Positions 46,219 to 56,400 of a stretch of DNA of 64,000 nucleotides are shown one piece after another. Position numbers and translations under genes: made by a program. The stretch is from Limnobaculum allomyrinae (GTDB lineage: Bacteria > Pseudomonadota > Gammaproteobacteria > Enterobacterales > Enterobacteriaceae), in contig NZ_JADRCR010000005.1 of NCBI RefSeq assembly GCF_016649425.1, forward strand, positions 195,971 through 259,970. The letters are read 5' to 3'. Position 1 is the first letter of the stretch, and each line of letters starts with the position of its first letter. Under the pieces are notes generated by a model. It searched no databases. It was given only the letters and a program-made list of their open reading frames with translations, and had not been told where the DNA came from.

Positions 46219-48009
46219 ATGAGTGATAATTCCTTACCCAGATTGAGTCGTATTCTCATCATATTTGTCTGCATATTGCAGGGTTTTCTAACCTTTATAA
46301 TCCATCATGGCAGTGGTAGCTCACTGCTGCTGCAACAAAACACCATTTTGTACTGGCAAGCATTACTACTGGTATTACCTCTGGTGTTTGCTTTTACCAT
46401 CATGAGATTGAGAGATCGGTTTTTATGGCAGAATCTGGCGATTTGCTTACTGGTTATTCTACTGACCACGACCTGGGTTAACTGGAATGTGGAGGAGGTG
46501 GATAACATTAGTCAATATGATGGTGTTGTCGTACCTTATCTCTGTTCATTGTGTGCTCTGATGTTTATTGCATTGCCCTGGTTACAGACGCGTATTAAGA
46601 ATAAACAGTGGAACGTTAGCTATGCCACTATTTATGATCATCTATGTGTTAATGCTATTACCATTATTTTCACCCTGCTGTTGATCGTTCTCTTTTGGGG
46701 AATCTTATGGTTATGCGTTGAGTTGTTTAAGCAACTGGATATTCACTTTTTTCGTCACCTGTTTTTTAGAAATAATCTGTTTATTTATACTATCAATGGT
46801 TTTCTTATCGGGATGGGGATTAGAACCTGTCGCCTTCAGACCCATTTGATGAAAGCCGTACGCAATCTTTTAACCATTATGGTTAAAGGGCTGCTTCCTG
46901 TGCTTTCTTTTGTGGCGTTAATCTTTATGGCTACTTTGCCATTTGTTGGTCTGGATGCGTTATCCGCTACCTGGTCACCTTCAGCGCTATTGGTCACTAT
47001 GGTTGGCCTGCTGATTACCGCAATAAATATTGTTTATAAAAGCGGATTAAAAGTACCGCCATACCCAACGCCGGTCAGGCTGATAGTCAATGCATCTTTA
47101 TTGGTTTTACCGCTGTATGCAGGGTTGGCTCTGTATGCAATCTCTATTCGTGTGAATGAATATGGTTGGACTCCGATACGAGTATGGGGATATCTGGTGA
47201 TAATCGTATCGTTCTTTTTCTCATGTAGTTACGCCATTGCAGTGATTCGTAGTCGGCGAAGCTGGTTACATCCATTAGGCTCGATTAATCGAGTTTTGAT
47301 TCCTGGTTGTATAGTTCTGCTGATTTTGATTAATACACCATTGATTGACCCTTACCGTATTAGCGTCAATGACCAAATGAAGCGCTATCAAACCGGAGAG
47401 GTCAGTGCAGACAATTTAGATTTGTCCCTGTTACGGTTTAATACGGGTAAACGAGGTCAGGAAGCGCTGATATTTCTCTATCAGGACACGTCGTTTGTCA
47501 GCAATACGCAGCGTAAACAGCGTCTGGAGAGGGTGATGACAGAGCATAATCGCTGGGAAGTTCATGGTGAGCTTGAAGAACTAAAAGAGATACATCCAAA
47601 ATTCACATCAAATTTTATTCAGCAAAAGTTAGTATTAGCGAAAAACACCGAAATGCCGGAAGAGAATTGGTGGAAAATGTTACAGAATAATCAACAGGTT
47701 GATATTGATTTATGCTTGCGAGATAGCGATGTCTGTGTCGTCAACTCTCTGGATTTAAATCAGGATGGTATATATGAATACTTGTTATGTCATATTGAAC
47801 GTGGTTCAGATATCAGCTGCCATGTTTTTGCTAAACAGCGCGAAGAATGGAAAAGTATTGGACATGCTTATTTTCCTCCGACAACGGTAAACGTAACCTA
47901 TTTTGAGCAGGCGTTGAAGGAGGGAAATGTGAAAGCAAGAAATAAACGATGGCTCGATGCAGAAGTCGGCAACGAACCGGTTAAGATTTATTATCCAGCG
48001 GTAGAATGA
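46219..48009 (+). CDS. DUF4153 family membrane protein
   Basis: About 596 residues from MSDNSLPRLSRIL. The N-terminal two thirds hold some ten membrane helices; the final third (from about residue 395, RISVNDQMKRYQTGEVS) is a soluble domain, probably periplasmic, with VNSLDLNQDGIYEYLLC, a calcium-site-like DLNQDG loop. This matches the DUF4153 family, whose function is not established. The reading frame stays open upstream to a TTG at 46132, and ATGs at 46204 and 46219 are possible. I prefer 46219, nine bases after GGAA. Confidence 0.82.
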   Translation: MSDNSLPRLSRILIIFVCILQGFLTFIIHHGSGSSLLLQQNTILYWQALLLVLPLVFAFTIMRLRDRFLWQNLAICLLVILLTTTWVNWNVEEVDNISQYDGVVVPYLCSLCALMFIALPWLQTRIKNKQWNVSYATIYDHLCVNAITIIFTLLLIVLFWGILWLCVELFKQLDIHFFRHLFFRNNLFIYTINGFLIGMGIRTCRLQTHLMKAVRNLLTIMVKGLLPVLSFVALIFMATLPFVGLDALSATWSPSALLVTMVGLLITAINIVYKSGLKVPPYPTPVRLIVNASLLVLPLYAGLALYAISIRVNEYGWTPIRVWGYLVIIVSFFFSCSYAIAVIRSRRSWLHPLGSINRVLIPGCIVLLILINTPLIDPYRISVNDQMKRYQTGEVSADNLDLSLLRFNTGKRGQEALIFLYQDTSFVSNTQRKQRLERVMTEHNRWEVHGELEELKEIHPKFTSNFIQQKLVLAKNTEMPEENWWKMLQNNQQVDIDLCLRDSDVCVVNSLDLNQDGIYEYLLCHIERGSDISCHVFAKQREEWKSIGHAYFPPTTVNVTYFEQALKEGNVKARNKRWLDAEVGNEPVKIYYPAVE

Positions 48010-48386
48010 AGATAATAACAATCATGGATTATTAGCTTTAAATGAGATTAATTATATAAAAATCGAAGTTTGGTAGGAATATATTAAGATTTTACTAAAT
48101 TATTACAATTTTATAGCGTTATATCTCATGTTTGAGGGCCTGTTTCATTAAACAACCGGTGTCAGGGAGAAATTTTTTATTAGAAATAGAAGTAGAATTA
48201 TTCTTTGATCTGTATAAAATTTTTATTACCATGTTGTTGCTAACTTCAATTTTTATTGGCGTTATCCCTGATATTTACAAAATTATACGCAAATTCTGAC
48301 TCAGATAGTGCACAATACGCCCTCGGTTTGTTATTTATTCGGAATCCACAATAGAAAATGGATGTTTGTAGTGGGGTACAGGTGCA
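48010..48386. other. AT-rich intergenic region upstream of the M23 endopeptidase gene
   Basis: 377 bp, AT-rich, without an open frame or strong hairpin. It presumably holds the M23 gene promoter. Nothing else is recognised. Confidence 0.4.
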
Positions 48387-49439
48387 ATGTCAGCGGGATT
48401 TAATATTATAAAGAAAGTTTCTAATAAGCGATTATGTCAAGCTATTGGATGCTGTCTGCTATTGGTAGCGAGTAGTTCTTACGCTTCCCAGAACAGTAGT
48501 TCAAGTAGCAAATCAAATAAAGCTTCTACGGCTAAAGTTTCTGTTAAGTCGACTAATAGCAAAACGTCTAACGCCAAAACATCAAATACGAAAACTTCTG
48601 GTACTAAAACGGCTTCTGCCGCTAAATCTTCAGGTACCAAGAGCACAAAAACCAAAGCATCAGATAAAAAAGTCTCCGTAACTAAAACGGCAAAAACTAA
48701 ATCTGCGGGCACTAAAACGGCTAAAACAGCCAAAGTTTCATCTGAGCGGTTGTCTTCAACCAAAATGGCGGATGCCAAGTCATATACTTTAGCCACCGGC
48801 CCTAGCAGTAGCGCTATGTTTCGCTACCCGACCGCTGAGCCTCTTAAAGTGACATCTCAGTTTGACCCTTATCGTTTAAATCCGGTTACACGTAAGCGTG
48901 CTCCACATGAAGGAATTGATTTTTCAATGCCCATTGGCTCAACCGTAGTCTCTACGGGTGAGGGCGAAGTGGTTATTGCTAAATACAGTCCTTCTGCTGG
49001 TAATTACATAGTCATTCGTCATAAGAATAGCTATGAAACCTACTACATGCATTTGAGTAAACTGATGGTACAGCCAGGGCAAAGAGTAAGCCGTGGTCAG
49101 AAAATTGCATTATCGGGTAATACCGGTCGTAGCACAGGCGCTCACTTACACTATGAGTTGAGAGTGAATGACCGTGCTGTGGATCCACTGTCCAGCGATT
49201 TAGTTCTGGTAAATAACTTCAATTTACCCGGTGGTGGTTATGACAATACCCGTCTTGCGGACAACAGCGGTAATGTAGGAAGAAACCCATTTGGTAATGC
49301 GAAAACTCGTGATGTTGAGTTTGCCAGCTACCAGGGGCAAGAAGGTGGCTTTGCTAAACCACGTCGTGATATTGAGTATCGCTCGCTAGGTGAAGGGCGG
49401 ATTCTTTATACGATGAGAGCACAAAAGTCGACGGATTAA
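48387..49439 (+). CDS. M23-family (LytM) endopeptidase with a Lys/Ser/Thr-rich linker
   Basis: 350 residues: signal peptide (ends SSYAS), a linker of about 80 residues (roughly 38-118) made almost only of Lys, Thr, Ser and Ala in KTSNTKTSGTK-like units, and an M23 domain. Zinc ligands are intact: H174 and D178 in HEGIDFSMP, and H253/H255 in GAHLHYELRV. It should cut peptidoglycan cross-links like MepM, but it lacks the LysM and OapA domains of MepM. The very basic linker may hold it on anionic envelope polymers, which is inference. Confidence 0.87.
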   Translation: MSAGFNIIKKVSNKRLCQAIGCCLLLVASSSYASQNSSSSSKSNKASTAKVSVKSTNSKTSNAKTSNTKTSGTKTASAAKSSGTKSTKTKASDKKVSVTKTAKTKSAGTKTAKTAKVSSERLSSTKMADAKSYTLATGPSSSAMFRYPTAEPLKVTSQFDPYRLNPVTRKRAPHEGIDFSMPIGSTVVSTGEGEVVIAKYSPSAGNYIVIRHKNSYETYYMHLSKLMVQPGQRVSRGQKIALSGNTGRSTGAHLHYELRVNDRAVDPLSSDLVLVNNFNLPGGGYDNTRLADNSGNVGRNPFGNAKTRDVEFASYQGQEGGFAKPRRDIEYRSLGEGRILYTMRAQKSTD

Positions 49440-49483
49440 AGTCATTCTTTGAATCATAATATTTTTATCTGATTTTGAGGATG

Positions 49484-49534
49484 TTCCGGCCGTCATAATG
49501 ATGTTGCATGTAATGCCATTGTGTCCGGCCGGAA
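49484..49534. repeat. Dispersed intergenic palindrome, copy 4
   Basis: Arms TTCCGGCC (49484-49491) and GGCCGGAA (49527-49534) are perfect inverted copies 35 bp apart. The sequence just after the right arm (GACAGC) differs from the extension seen in copies 2 and 3. Confidence 0.7.
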
Positions 49535-49609
49535 GACAGCCTGTACTTGACCTGACAGTTGGCTATCTTAAGGTAAAAAATTGAACGTTCTGGCTTTGTC
49601 AGCAGTCTG

Positions 49610-49633
49610 AAACCAGCTTAAGGCTGGTTTTTT
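49610..49633 (+). terminator. Intrinsic terminator in the endopeptidase-MFS gap
   Basis: AAACCAGC (49610-49617) pairs with GCTGGTTT (49623-49630), followed directly by TTTG and a T-rich stretch. Confidence 0.8.
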
Positions 49634-49819
49634 GTTATTTGAGTATTGCCATCTCATTTGGTTGTTGGTTGAACGCCCGTTCACAATGAAAAAGATGAAA
49701 GCATTGCTACTCCAATAAACAATAAGTGATATTCCTCTCAAGCTCGTCCTTCGTTTTTATTTCTGGTTTAAATCTCAACTATAGTTATACCGCTGTCTTA
49801 AATATATCGGGGGACAACG

Positions 49820-50986
49820 ATGGCGTTACGTATTGCTTTCAGTGGGTTTATTGCTTTAGTCGTGGCGATGGGAATTGGGCGTTTTGCTTTTACGCCTCAG
49901 GTTCCTTTGATGTTGGCTGAAGGTGATTTTTCTCTCACTGGGGCGGGTATTGTCGCGGCTTTTAACTATCTGGGATATCTGTGCGGTTCTTATGATGCCA
50001 TGCGCTCTACGCGCCATGTGGAATATCGCTTATGGGGCGGTGTCTGGGGAGCGGTGCTGTTGACGCTGTTGTCGGGTATGGTATCCGGTATTTATTGGCA
50101 TAGCCTGATCCGTTTTGTTATTGGCTGGGCCAGTGGTTGGGGATTAGTGATGGTCGCGGCCTGGAGCAATGAACGTTTATTAACGTTGGGGAAACCGGGA
50201 TTGGCAGCGGCAGTATTTGCCGGGCCGGGTGCCGGAATTTTTCTTAGTGGGATGCTGGCAGTACTGTTTCATACCTTTAACTGGAACGCTCAGATGGCCT
50301 GGTTTGGTTATGGCTGTATAGCGTTGATTCTGATCGCCTGTGTCACTGCCAATTTCCCACGTAAAGGCGAGCTACATCGAGCCGGTGGTGTTGTTCAGTC
50401 TCCGCTGGTGATGACTCGCAAAGTAAAACGACTGGTTCTCAGCTACAGCCTGGCGGGATTTGGTTATATTCTTCCTGCTACTTTCTTATCTCAAATGGCG
50501 GTTCAACGTTTTCCCGAGAGTCTGTTTGCTCAGTTTGTCTGGCCGGTATTTGGTGCAGCTTCTGTAGTAGGTATCGCCATAGGTATTATGACTCGTCACT
50601 ATTTTAGTACTCCGACACCTGTGCGTTTGGCCATTGCTCTTTGGTTACAGGCAATAGGTATTGCCTGTGCTGAGCTGGTGCCCGGAATTAGCGGATTGGT
50701 GATAGGTGCTACTTTGGTTGGCGGTGCATTTTTATGTGTGGTTCAGCTTGCTTTGCAATATGGCAGAGAACTGGCACCGGACTACGCCCGTTATATGGCT
50801 GGTTTGCTAACAACAGGCTATGCAGTAGGACAATTGGTTGGCCCGATGTTATCAGCGTTGTCGACTTCATTAACTCATCATTTGGAACCTGCATTATATA
50901 TTGCAGCACTGGCACTGTTGTTAGCCGGTTTTCTGGTATGGACGGAAAACGTTAAACAATCTGAACAGGAAGGCGCAGAGGCTTAG
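49820..50986 (+). CDS. YbfB/YjiJ-family MFS transporter
   Basis: 388 residues with about 12 membrane helices. The opening FIALVVAMGIGRFAFTPQVPLM and the AAFNYLGYLCGSYDAM segment are typical of the YbfB/YjiJ branch of the major facilitator superfamily, whose substrates are unknown. TCGGGGGACAACG supplies a ribosome site. It converges on pbpC, the two stops being only 4 bp apart. Confidence 0.88.
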   Translation: MALRIAFSGFIALVVAMGIGRFAFTPQVPLMLAEGDFSLTGAGIVAAFNYLGYLCGSYDAMRSTRHVEYRLWGGVWGAVLLTLLSGMVSGIYWHSLIRFVIGWASGWGLVMVAAWSNERLLTLGKPGLAAAVFAGPGAGIFLSGMLAVLFHTFNWNAQMAWFGYGCIALILIACVTANFPRKGELHRAGGVVQSPLVMTRKVKRLVLSYSLAGFGYILPATFLSQMAVQRFPESLFAQFVWPVFGAASVVGIAIGIMTRHYFSTPTPVRLAIALWLQAIGIACAELVPGISGLVIGATLVGGAFLCVVQLALQYGRELAPDYARYMAGLLTTGYAVGQLVGPMLSALSTSLTHHLEPALYIAALALLLAGFLVWTENVKQSEQEGAEA

Positions 50987-50989
50987 ACA

Positions 50990-53401
50990 CTAGTTGACCA
51001 ATTCAACGTTCAGGGTTCTGGAGTCTGCCCGCCCGCGATCGTCTATAGCCCGTACGCGATAACGCCCACTGGTAATTGGTCGCCATTCGATAGTGCGTTT
51101 ACTGGCGGTATTTCCCAGGTAGATATCATCAACAAACCAGTAAATGACCTTGGTATCGGCATCGGTAATGGCGCTAAAAACGATGGGGTCGTTGCGTTGT
51201 TTAACATTACGCAGCGTGTAGGTGGTGTTGCGTAGCGGAGATGTAATGCGCGGTGCTTGCCCGGTGGTAACTGCTCCGCTTATTTTACAATGAGCAGAAG
51301 AGGGCGGTGTACGTTTGGGTAAACCAGCCTGGGCAAAGACGTTAGCTAAATCGGAAGGCCAGAATTCAAATATTTCGGTAGTGACGTCCTCATCCCGATA
51401 AGGCGGGCAGGCAACCTGGCCACTGGCTTTATCGATAACCACAGGCCGATAAACCGTATCCACTTTAATCGGTGACTTGCCGGGAATAAACCAGGTTTTA
51501 CCTTTACGCTGGCACCAGGGAGTAGGTAAATCGCCGCTGGCCAGACATATTTCCACCTGCTTAATGTTCGGTGGTAGCCCACGATTGGGCTCTTTTAACG
51601 CCGGATAGTCAGCCTGTATGCTATCGATAATATTAAAAAACAGCGGGGCTGCGGCATCTGCACCAATAAACGCATTATTACCCTTACCGTCAAAATTTCC
51701 CTGCCAGACAATCAACACATAGGGGCCAAAAATCCCGCTGCTCCAGGCATCGCGAAATCCCCATGAGGTACCTGTTTTCCAGTAGACTGGTAGCGAGGTA
51801 GGCTGCTGAGCCAGTGTATCTCCCGGCCTGCGGTGCTGACTCAGCATACTTAATGTGATAAAGCTGGCTTCATTGCTTAACAGGCGCACTGATGATGTCA
51901 TTGGTGCCGATTGTTCCAGGCGTAGCGGTTTTAATTCACCGCGATTAGCCAACATAGAATACATTCGCGCCAGTTCCTGGGCGGTAATTTCACCACCACC
52001 CAGAATCAAAGATAAACCATAGTGCTTTTCACTGGCCAGATTTGCCACACCGGCCAGCTGTAGAAATTGATAAAGATTAGGCTGTTTCAGGCGAGAAGAG
52101 ATATAAACCGCAGGTATATTGCGGCTGTAGTTCAAGGCATCTGTAGCAGAGACAGGGCCGAGAAAGCGGCGGTCAAAATTTTCAGGTGCATAAGCGCCAA
52201 AAGATGAAGGTACATCTTTCAGTATGGTCATCGGGTGAAGAATGCCTTGTTCCAGGCCAAGGGCGTAAATAAACGGCTTTAGCGTAGAACCAGGAGAGCG
52301 TTTGGCATTGGTTCCATTAACTTGTCCCTGAATTTTTCGATTATGGTAATCCGCTGAACCAACCATGGCTCTGATCCCCATATCCCGTGTATCGACTAAT
52401 AAGACAGCGCTGTTGTGTATTCCTCTACTCTGATTGCGCTCAATAAAGGCATTCACCTGTTTTTCCACCAACAGCTGTAAATTGCTGTCCAGTGTGGTTA
52501 TAACGGTTTGGTTGGTGATTGCCCGACGCTGTTTGTCTTGTTGTATTTGTTCAACAAAATGAGGTGCAATAAAAGGCAGTTTTTCAGGTTGGCGCAGAGA
52601 AAGCGGTAACTGAAACAGCGCAGACATTCTGTTATCTGACGGGTGTTCTGACTGCCAGCGATGATAGAGCTGGTTGCGCGCTTTGGTTAATGCCTCTCCA
52701 ACAATACCGATATTAATATCAATACGATAACTGGGTGATTGGGGTAGAACGGCGAGAGTCAGGGCTTCCGGTAACGTCAGGTCATTGGGTTGTTTATCAA
52801 AGTAGATAAGGCTGGCGGCACCGATGCTCTCAATATTGCGTCCATAGGGCGCATAGTTCAGATAGGCTTCCAGAATATCGTGTTTTGAATAGCTGAGTTC
52901 TAACTGAATGGCGCGCACAATTTGCACCAGCTTACCCTGCGGGGTTTTGGTGTTGAGTTGCCAGTGCATACGGGCTAACTGCATGGTCAGTGTTGAACCA
53001 CCTTGTTGCCGCCCTCCGCTGATATAGCTGACCCAAAAACCACGTATCAGGCTGTAAGGGTTAAAGCCTGGATGGTACTTAAACCAGCGGTCTTCATGAA
53101 GTTGAATGCCTTCCACCACCAACGGTGAAATATCTTCCAGTTTGGTCCATAGCCGATAACGGTCGTCATTAGCTAAAGAAAAACGCAGTAGGGTTCCCTG
53201 ACGGTCGTAATAAGCCGTTGAGAGAGGTAACCCCTGAGAGAGCGGTGGGTGAGGCCACAAGCGAAAACCGATGCAAAATAGCGCCAGCAAAAACACGCCC
53301 ATCAACAGGTTTTGCATGTGACGCTTAAAGGTAGCCGGTTGTAGTTGTCTGCGGATGGCATTCACTACCCGGCTACCCATTGTGCTGCGTAAGCGGCTCA
53401 C
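50990..53401 (-). CDS. pbpC: Penicillin-binding protein 1C
   Basis: 803 residues. Domain order: membrane anchor (about 30-50), GT51 glycosyltransferase (EDRWFKYHPGFNP with the catalytic Glu, and RQQGGSTLTMQLAR), transpeptidase (SPGSTLKPF with the active Ser, SRN, and KTG in YWKTGTSWGF) and the C-terminal BiPBP_C domain (about 715-803). It polymerises peptidoglycan in the periplasm. It is 18 bp downstream of the macroglobulin gene, the widely conserved yfhM-pbpC pairing. The start is a GTG with AGAGGA 13 bases upstream, overlapping the preceding stop. Confidence 0.95.
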   Translation of the reverse strand: MSRLRSTMGSRVVNAIRRQLQPATFKRHMQNLLMGVFLLALFCIGFRLWPHPPLSQGLPLSTAYYDRQGTLLRFSLANDDRYRLWTKLEDISPLVVEGIQLHEDRWFKYHPGFNPYSLIRGFWVSYISGGRQQGGSTLTMQLARMHWQLNTKTPQGKLVQIVRAIQLELSYSKHDILEAYLNYAPYGRNIESIGAASLIYFDKQPNDLTLPEALTLAVLPQSPSYRIDINIGIVGEALTKARNQLYHRWQSEHPSDNRMSALFQLPLSLRQPEKLPFIAPHFVEQIQQDKQRRAITNQTVITTLDSNLQLLVEKQVNAFIERNQSRGIHNSAVLLVDTRDMGIRAMVGSADYHNRKIQGQVNGTNAKRSPGSTLKPFIYALGLEQGILHPMTILKDVPSSFGAYAPENFDRRFLGPVSATDALNYSRNIPAVYISSRLKQPNLYQFLQLAGVANLASEKHYGLSLILGGGEITAQELARMYSMLANRGELKPLRLEQSAPMTSSVRLLSNEASFITLSMLSQHRRPGDTLAQQPTSLPVYWKTGTSWGFRDAWSSGIFGPYVLIVWQGNFDGKGNNAFIGADAAAPLFFNIIDSIQADYPALKEPNRGLPPNIKQVEICLASGDLPTPWCQRKGKTWFIPGKSPIKVDTVYRPVVIDKASGQVACPPYRDEDVTTEIFEFWPSDLANVFAQAGLPKRTPPSSAHCKISGAVTTGQAPRITSPLRNTTYTLRNVKQRNDPIVFSAITDADTKVIYWFVDDIYLGNTASKRTIEWRPITSGRYRVRAIDDRGRADSRTLNVELVN

Positions 53402-53419
53402 GGTAAGCGTCTAATCCTC

Positions 53420-56400
53420 TTACTGTGAGGGTTGACTGGCGGCATTGTCTGCCGCCGGTGGTGTAACAGTTAACGTAGTGCCACCAACAGAAAGCGCCTG
53501 AACTTCACGATCGTACATGGCTTCGCCATAAGCCGGTGGCACAGTAAAGACACCGGTATTGGTTGGCTTAATCTGATAGATGAATTCCTGCACTTTATTG
53601 GTTGCGCTACCGTAAATCAGTACGCGATCTTCACGAATATCGCTGTATTCCGGCTGCCAGCTGGAACCGCTTACGCTGATTGGTGATATCCATGCATCAT
53701 CAGCATTTCCACTTTCTTCTTCACCGTTTGAAGCCTGTGGTGTCTGCTGTACCACTTCAAATCCACCCGGCAGCAAATCAACAATTGCCAGATTATCCAG
53801 ACCTTCTGCGGAGTTGGCCCGAATTTTCAGGTGCACATACAGATTCTGCCCCAGAGTAACCTGAGTTACCGGCTGGCCTTTCTCGTCGGTATAATCGCGG
53901 GTGATTTCTAACCCACGCGAGATCGCCTGTTTTGGCGCCTGTAAGTCATAGCCTGATTGTGTGACCACATACCAGGCTGGTGCCTTAGCTGGGTTATCAA
54001 ACAGAATCTCTTTCGTACCATCAGCAAACTGTGTTTTAGCAATAAAGCCCATCAGGGTAGAGGTTACCTGTGGTGGTGTGCCATCCTGGCCCGTTCTGGT
54101 GCTGATAGTTAATCCATTTGGCTCATTAGTATTGCTTGCCACTAATGCCGAATATTGCTCCAGTGCTAAAATGCTCATAGCGGAAGAGAGCGTGGTGTAA
54201 CGCTCTGCTTTCAGCGTTAATACCATGTTTTCCAGCAGCTGTGGTGGGATCTGTGCTGCTTTTTCCGGGAAGTGACGGGTAATCAGATACAGACGCGTAC
54301 TGTCCTGAACCAATGGATCCAGATAGCTTTGTGTCCACCAGGCTTTATCATAAGCATTACTGAGCAGCTTCCAGGTTGGTTCTAGTAACCGATCGGCCTG
54401 TTGGTCCATTTTCAGCATTTTGTAAGCACTGGCCAGATACAGAGCGCTCAGATCCTGCTGCCAACGTTCCGGATAGTTATTTTGTAATCGGCTCTGAATG
54501 GCTGCTAACTCATTAGTGGTGATCTCGCCCTGTCTGGTCAGCAGGTAAGCAGCGAAAGCGCGTAAGCGTAGTTCACCAAGGCTACGGAATGCATCATCAG
54601 CCGCCAGATTACGCAGATAAACGTTAGCCGACTTCAATAGCGCTTCAGGAACCGGATAATCCGCGGCTTTCGCTTCCAGCATGTATTGCACGGCATAAGG
54701 GGTAATAAATGAATCAGGGTTTGGCGTTGAGCGCCATTCGCCAATTGCCCCCCGGTTATTCTGTCGCGATAACAGTACTGTCAGGGTTTGCTTAATCTGG
54801 TCACGAACTTCAGTCTGGCTTAATGTGCCTTTCATTTCTGGATGGTTATTCTGGAATAGTAAAGGAACCGCCCGGCTGATGATCTGCTCTGAGCAACTAT
54901 TCGGATAATCGATCAAGTATTTTGCCAGACCGTTAGTCAGCACCAACGGTGAGTGGCTGACGCTGGCATCACGCTGGGCGAATGCCGGGAACATCTGACG
55001 AATATCTTTCACACTCTGCTGAGAACCATCCATACGACCCATTAGGGTTTGTGTACGGTATGGCATAGCAGGGCGCAGAGAGAGGCTAACCGTGCGTTGA
55101 GCAGATTTATCCCCATAAGCCGCTTTAAACACCACGGAGGCATTACCGAGGCTATCCAGTGCGCGCAGGCGGAAAGTGACCAATCCTTCCTGCTTCTCTG
55201 CCAGTGTTAATGCCCGTTCAGCTTCACCGACGACTTGTAGCTGAGGCGGCGGTATCATTGACACTTTCAAATCGGCTTTAGCACCGTTGAGGTCTGTCAG
55301 GTTATTCGCTACTCCCAGACTGACATCAAATTCATCGCCCGGTGAAACCATCATTGGAAGGTTTGGCGTTAGCACAAAGTCATCGCGCACGGTGGTGTAG
55401 TTCATCGCTCGGCCAATGCGTTCCGGAGTAACGGAAATCGCCATTACCCTGATCTTGCCGTTGAAGTAGTCAGGAACCGGATAGTTAAAGGTCACTTCAC
55501 CGTTAACGTCGGTAATACCGGACCAGTAAGCCACGGGCTTATCTCTTTTTCGTTTAAATGGATTAAGGTGAAGGTCAACACTCTCACCCGCGTCACCACC
55601 CGGTGCCGAGGTCAGGGACATGATCTTGCTGAACTCTGGCAGGATCAGATCCAATATCTGGGCACTTTCAACGCTAAGAACACGCTTACGGAAGAAGTAA
55701 TCCAGCGGATCTTTTAACTGATAACGAGCAACCTGCAGAATACCTTCATCAACCGCAAACACCGCAACGCGCTGTGGTGTATCCGTGGTGACTTTGATGG
55801 CCAGCGTTTCGCCTGGTTTAATCACATTTGGTGATTCGATGGTCATTTTTGCCTGACGAGCCTGATGGCTGATTTTAAACGGCATTACGCCGTAGCTCAG
55901 CGGGCTCATAAAGATTTCATCAGAGTTAATGTCGCGGATAAACTGCACGTTAATATAGCCGTTGCCTTCCATCTCTGCCGGTACGCGAATCTTCTGGATA
56001 GAACTGGTAGTGGAAGAATGGAACCACTGCCAGCTATACACTTTATCGCGCTCGATAGTAATGATACCGCTACCGGTATAAGGCGCATTGATAGCAATCT
56101 CTATCTCTTCACCCGGCAGGTACTCTGTTTTGTCCAGCTTCATTTTTAGTTCAGCATCACGATCGAGAGAGCGGGAAATATTGGCATTACCCGCAACCGT
56201 GTAATCAACCCGATTAAGCACTTTATCGTTGGCATCTTTAATCACTAATACAAAACTGCCCGGCTTACTGGTATCGAGGGTAAAGTCTGAACCTTGTGCC
56301 GCAATGGACATCGTTTGTTGTGAAATAGTCTCTTCTTTCAACTTGGATTGATATTTATACACGCCGGAGTCTTGTTTAGTCAGTACCGACAGATACTTTT

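Larger units (their letters stand above)
49440..49819. other. Intergenic region with repeat copy 4 and an isolated terminator
   Basis: 380 bp between same-strand genes. It holds the palindrome copy at 49484-49534 and, 75 bp later, a strong terminator. The gap between the endopeptidase stop and that terminator is about 170 bp, long for a simple 3' end, so a 3'-derived or independent small RNA is possible. Confidence 0.4.

Noticed and set aside
48479-48796. Reverse-strand Val/Leu-rich frame opposite the endopeptidase linker
   Set aside because: It is the antisense reading of Lys/Thr/Ser codons and has no independent start signals.
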